From: UBA6136 sp964386975
GTDB lineage: Bacteria; Pseudomonadota; Gammaproteobacteria; Methylococcales; Methylococcaceae
DNA length: 7,377 nucleotides
NCBI GenBank assembly: GCA_964386975.1
Contig: CAYLUS010000065.1
Span: forward strand, 1 to 7,377
Direction of reading: 5' to 3'
The translations under genes and the position numbers were made by a program. The notes beneath the pieces were generated by a model that saw nothing but the letters and a program-made list of their open reading frames with translations, ran no database searches and was not told where the DNA came from. Shown piece by piece: positions 6,665-7,377 of this stretch (positions within the stretch are counted from its first letter, which is position 1; every line of letters begins with the position of its first letter).

Positions 6665-6670
6665 ATGATA
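6665..6670 (-). promoter_or_regulatory. Candidate -10 element for purD
   Basis: On the minus strand this reads TATCAT (five of six to TATAAT), placed 36 bases before the purD ATG, with a predicted start near 6658. I see no convincing -35 at standard spacing; TTGATG (plus-strand 6695-6700) is 24 bases away, which is too far. No recognisable PurR-type box is visible. Confidence 0.3.
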
Positions 6671-6743
6671 CTGGTTAAAACACCTCCATGGCAGCATCAA
6701 CGCCCCGTGTCCTCCCATCGCCGTGAGGCTCAGGTGTCCCTTG

Positions 6744-6752
6744 TGCTACGAT
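6744..6752 (+). promoter_or_regulatory. Candidate extended -10 promoter for the HpnM-like gene
   Basis: TGCTACGAT matches the extended -10 pattern TGnTAnnnT. It lies 26 bases before the ATG at 6779, giving a leader of about 20 bases. No strong -35 is present 16-18 bases upstream, which extended -10 promoters can tolerate. The rest of the 149-base divergent gap (6630-6778) contains no gene that I can see. Confidence 0.4.
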
Positions 6753-6778
6753 GATTTTTATTTGAGCCGGGTGCTTCG

Positions 6779-7377
6779 ATGGCCATTGTGTTTCGTTCCT
6801 TGACGTTTTTTCTGAGCCTTCTCCTGTTTGCCGACCTCGGCCTCGCCGATCCGGCCGCCGATGCCAAAAAACCCGTGGACCGACTCAATGCGGCCTTGCT
6901 TGAATCCATGAAAGGCGGCAAGACCTTAGGCTATACCGGTCGCTTCAAAAAGCTGGATCCGGTGGTCAGGGACACCTTTGATTTTGACGCGGTCTCGGTA
7001 ATTGCCCTTGGGGCGCACTGGAAAAAATTGAGCGAAACCCAGCAACAGGCGTTCAAGGCCAAGCTCACTGAATTGAGCGTGGCGACCTACAGTGCGCAGT
7101 TCAAGGAATATGGCGGCGAATCCTTCGTCTTTGACAGTAGCCAGGATGCCAAGAACGGCCGCATCCTTCTGCGCTACAACTTGACTGCCCCCAAAGAGAC
7201 GCCCATCAAATTTGAATATTTTGTCGGTCAGTTTAATGGTCAGTGGCGGATCATCAACATTGTGGTCGATGGTATCAGCGACCTGGCACTCAAAAAAGCG
7301 CAGTACACCAGCGTGATTGACCGTGAAGGCTATGAGGCGCTGGAATCCAAGCTGAATCAGAAGATTTCCGATTACGC
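6779..7377 (+). CDS. HpnM/MlaC-like periplasmic lipid-transport protein (3' partial)
   Basis: This belongs to the MlaC/Ttg2D family: soluble periplasmic proteins that carry phospholipids, or in the HpnM branch probably hopanoid-related lipids, between membranes. 199 full codons plus two bases are visible; the gene continues beyond the window. An apparent Sec signal peptide (1-23, FFLSLLLFADLGLA) precedes a likely cleavage before Asp24. The mature part carries the segment LGYTGRFKKLDPVV (about 50-63), FDFDAVSVIALG (67-78), WKKLSETQQQAF (81-92), VATYSAQF (101-108), and WRIINIVVDGISDLA (146-160). The last segment, ending LNQKISDY, resembles HpnM proteins as I recall them more than E. coli MlaC. 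An in-frame TGA at 6752-6754 with no earlier start codon fixes the ATG at 6779, although its Shine-Dalgarno is poor. No other mla or hopanoid gene is visible. Family membership is likely; the HpnM subtype is less certain. Confidence 0.85.
   Translation, partial: MAIVFRSLTFFLSLLLFADLGLADPAADAKKPVDRLNAALLESMKGGKTLGYTGRFKKLDPVVRDTFDFDAVSVIALGAHWKKLSETQQQAFKAKLTELSVATYSAQFKEYGGESFVFDSSQDAKNGRILLRYNLTAPKETPIKFEYFVGQFNGQWRIINIVVDGISDLALKKAQYTSVIDREGYEALESKLNQKISDY

Overview
The window looks like ordinary chromosomal DNA from a Gram-negative proteobacterium, most likely a gammaproteobacterium or close relative. The evidence is the surA-pdxA-rsmA gene order, an Lpp/OprI-like alanine-zipper lipoprotein, and an MlaC/HpnM-type periplasmic lipid-transport protein. 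The coding DNA is GC-rich, with one clearly AT-richer patch (about 4805-4990) upstream of the lipoprotein gene. I cannot name the species from the sequence alone.

Layout. (1) Positions 1-3058, plus strand: a tightly coupled run of surA (5' end outside the window), pdxA and rsmA. Each start codon overlaps the previous stop (by 1 base and by 4 bases), so the three are almost certainly one operon. Its promoter lies upstream of the window. (2) Positions 3067-4701, minus strand: a phosphoglucomutase of the PGM1-like type, converging on rsmA with only 8 bases between the stop codons. (3) Positions 4702-4991: a 290-base divergent intergenic region with promoter-like elements and a repeated TTGCA motif. 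(4) Positions 4992-5246, plus strand: a small, probably very highly expressed outer-membrane lipoprotein, followed by a strong intrinsic terminator. (5) Positions 5343-6629, minus strand: purD. (6) Positions 6630-6778: a second divergent intergenic region. (7) From 6779 to the window end, plus strand: an HpnM/MlaC-like periplasmic protein, cut off at its 3' end.

Functionally, several genes bear on the cell envelope. SurA folds outer-membrane proteins, the lipoprotein probably links or spaces the outer membrane and peptidoglycan, the HpnM/MlaC-like protein probably carries lipids across the periplasm, and phosphoglucomutase feeds glucose-1-phosphate into sugar-nucleotide and glycogen synthesis. 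The others are housekeeping: PdxA (vitamin B6), RsmA (16S rRNA dimethylation) and PurD (purines). I found no mobile element, CRISPR array, tRNA, rRNA or phage gene, and no convincing undescribed system. The more interesting points are the lipoprotein's unbroken heptad pattern and its upstream region, a possible Shine-Dalgarno-masking inverted repeat before purD, and a charged tail on SurA.
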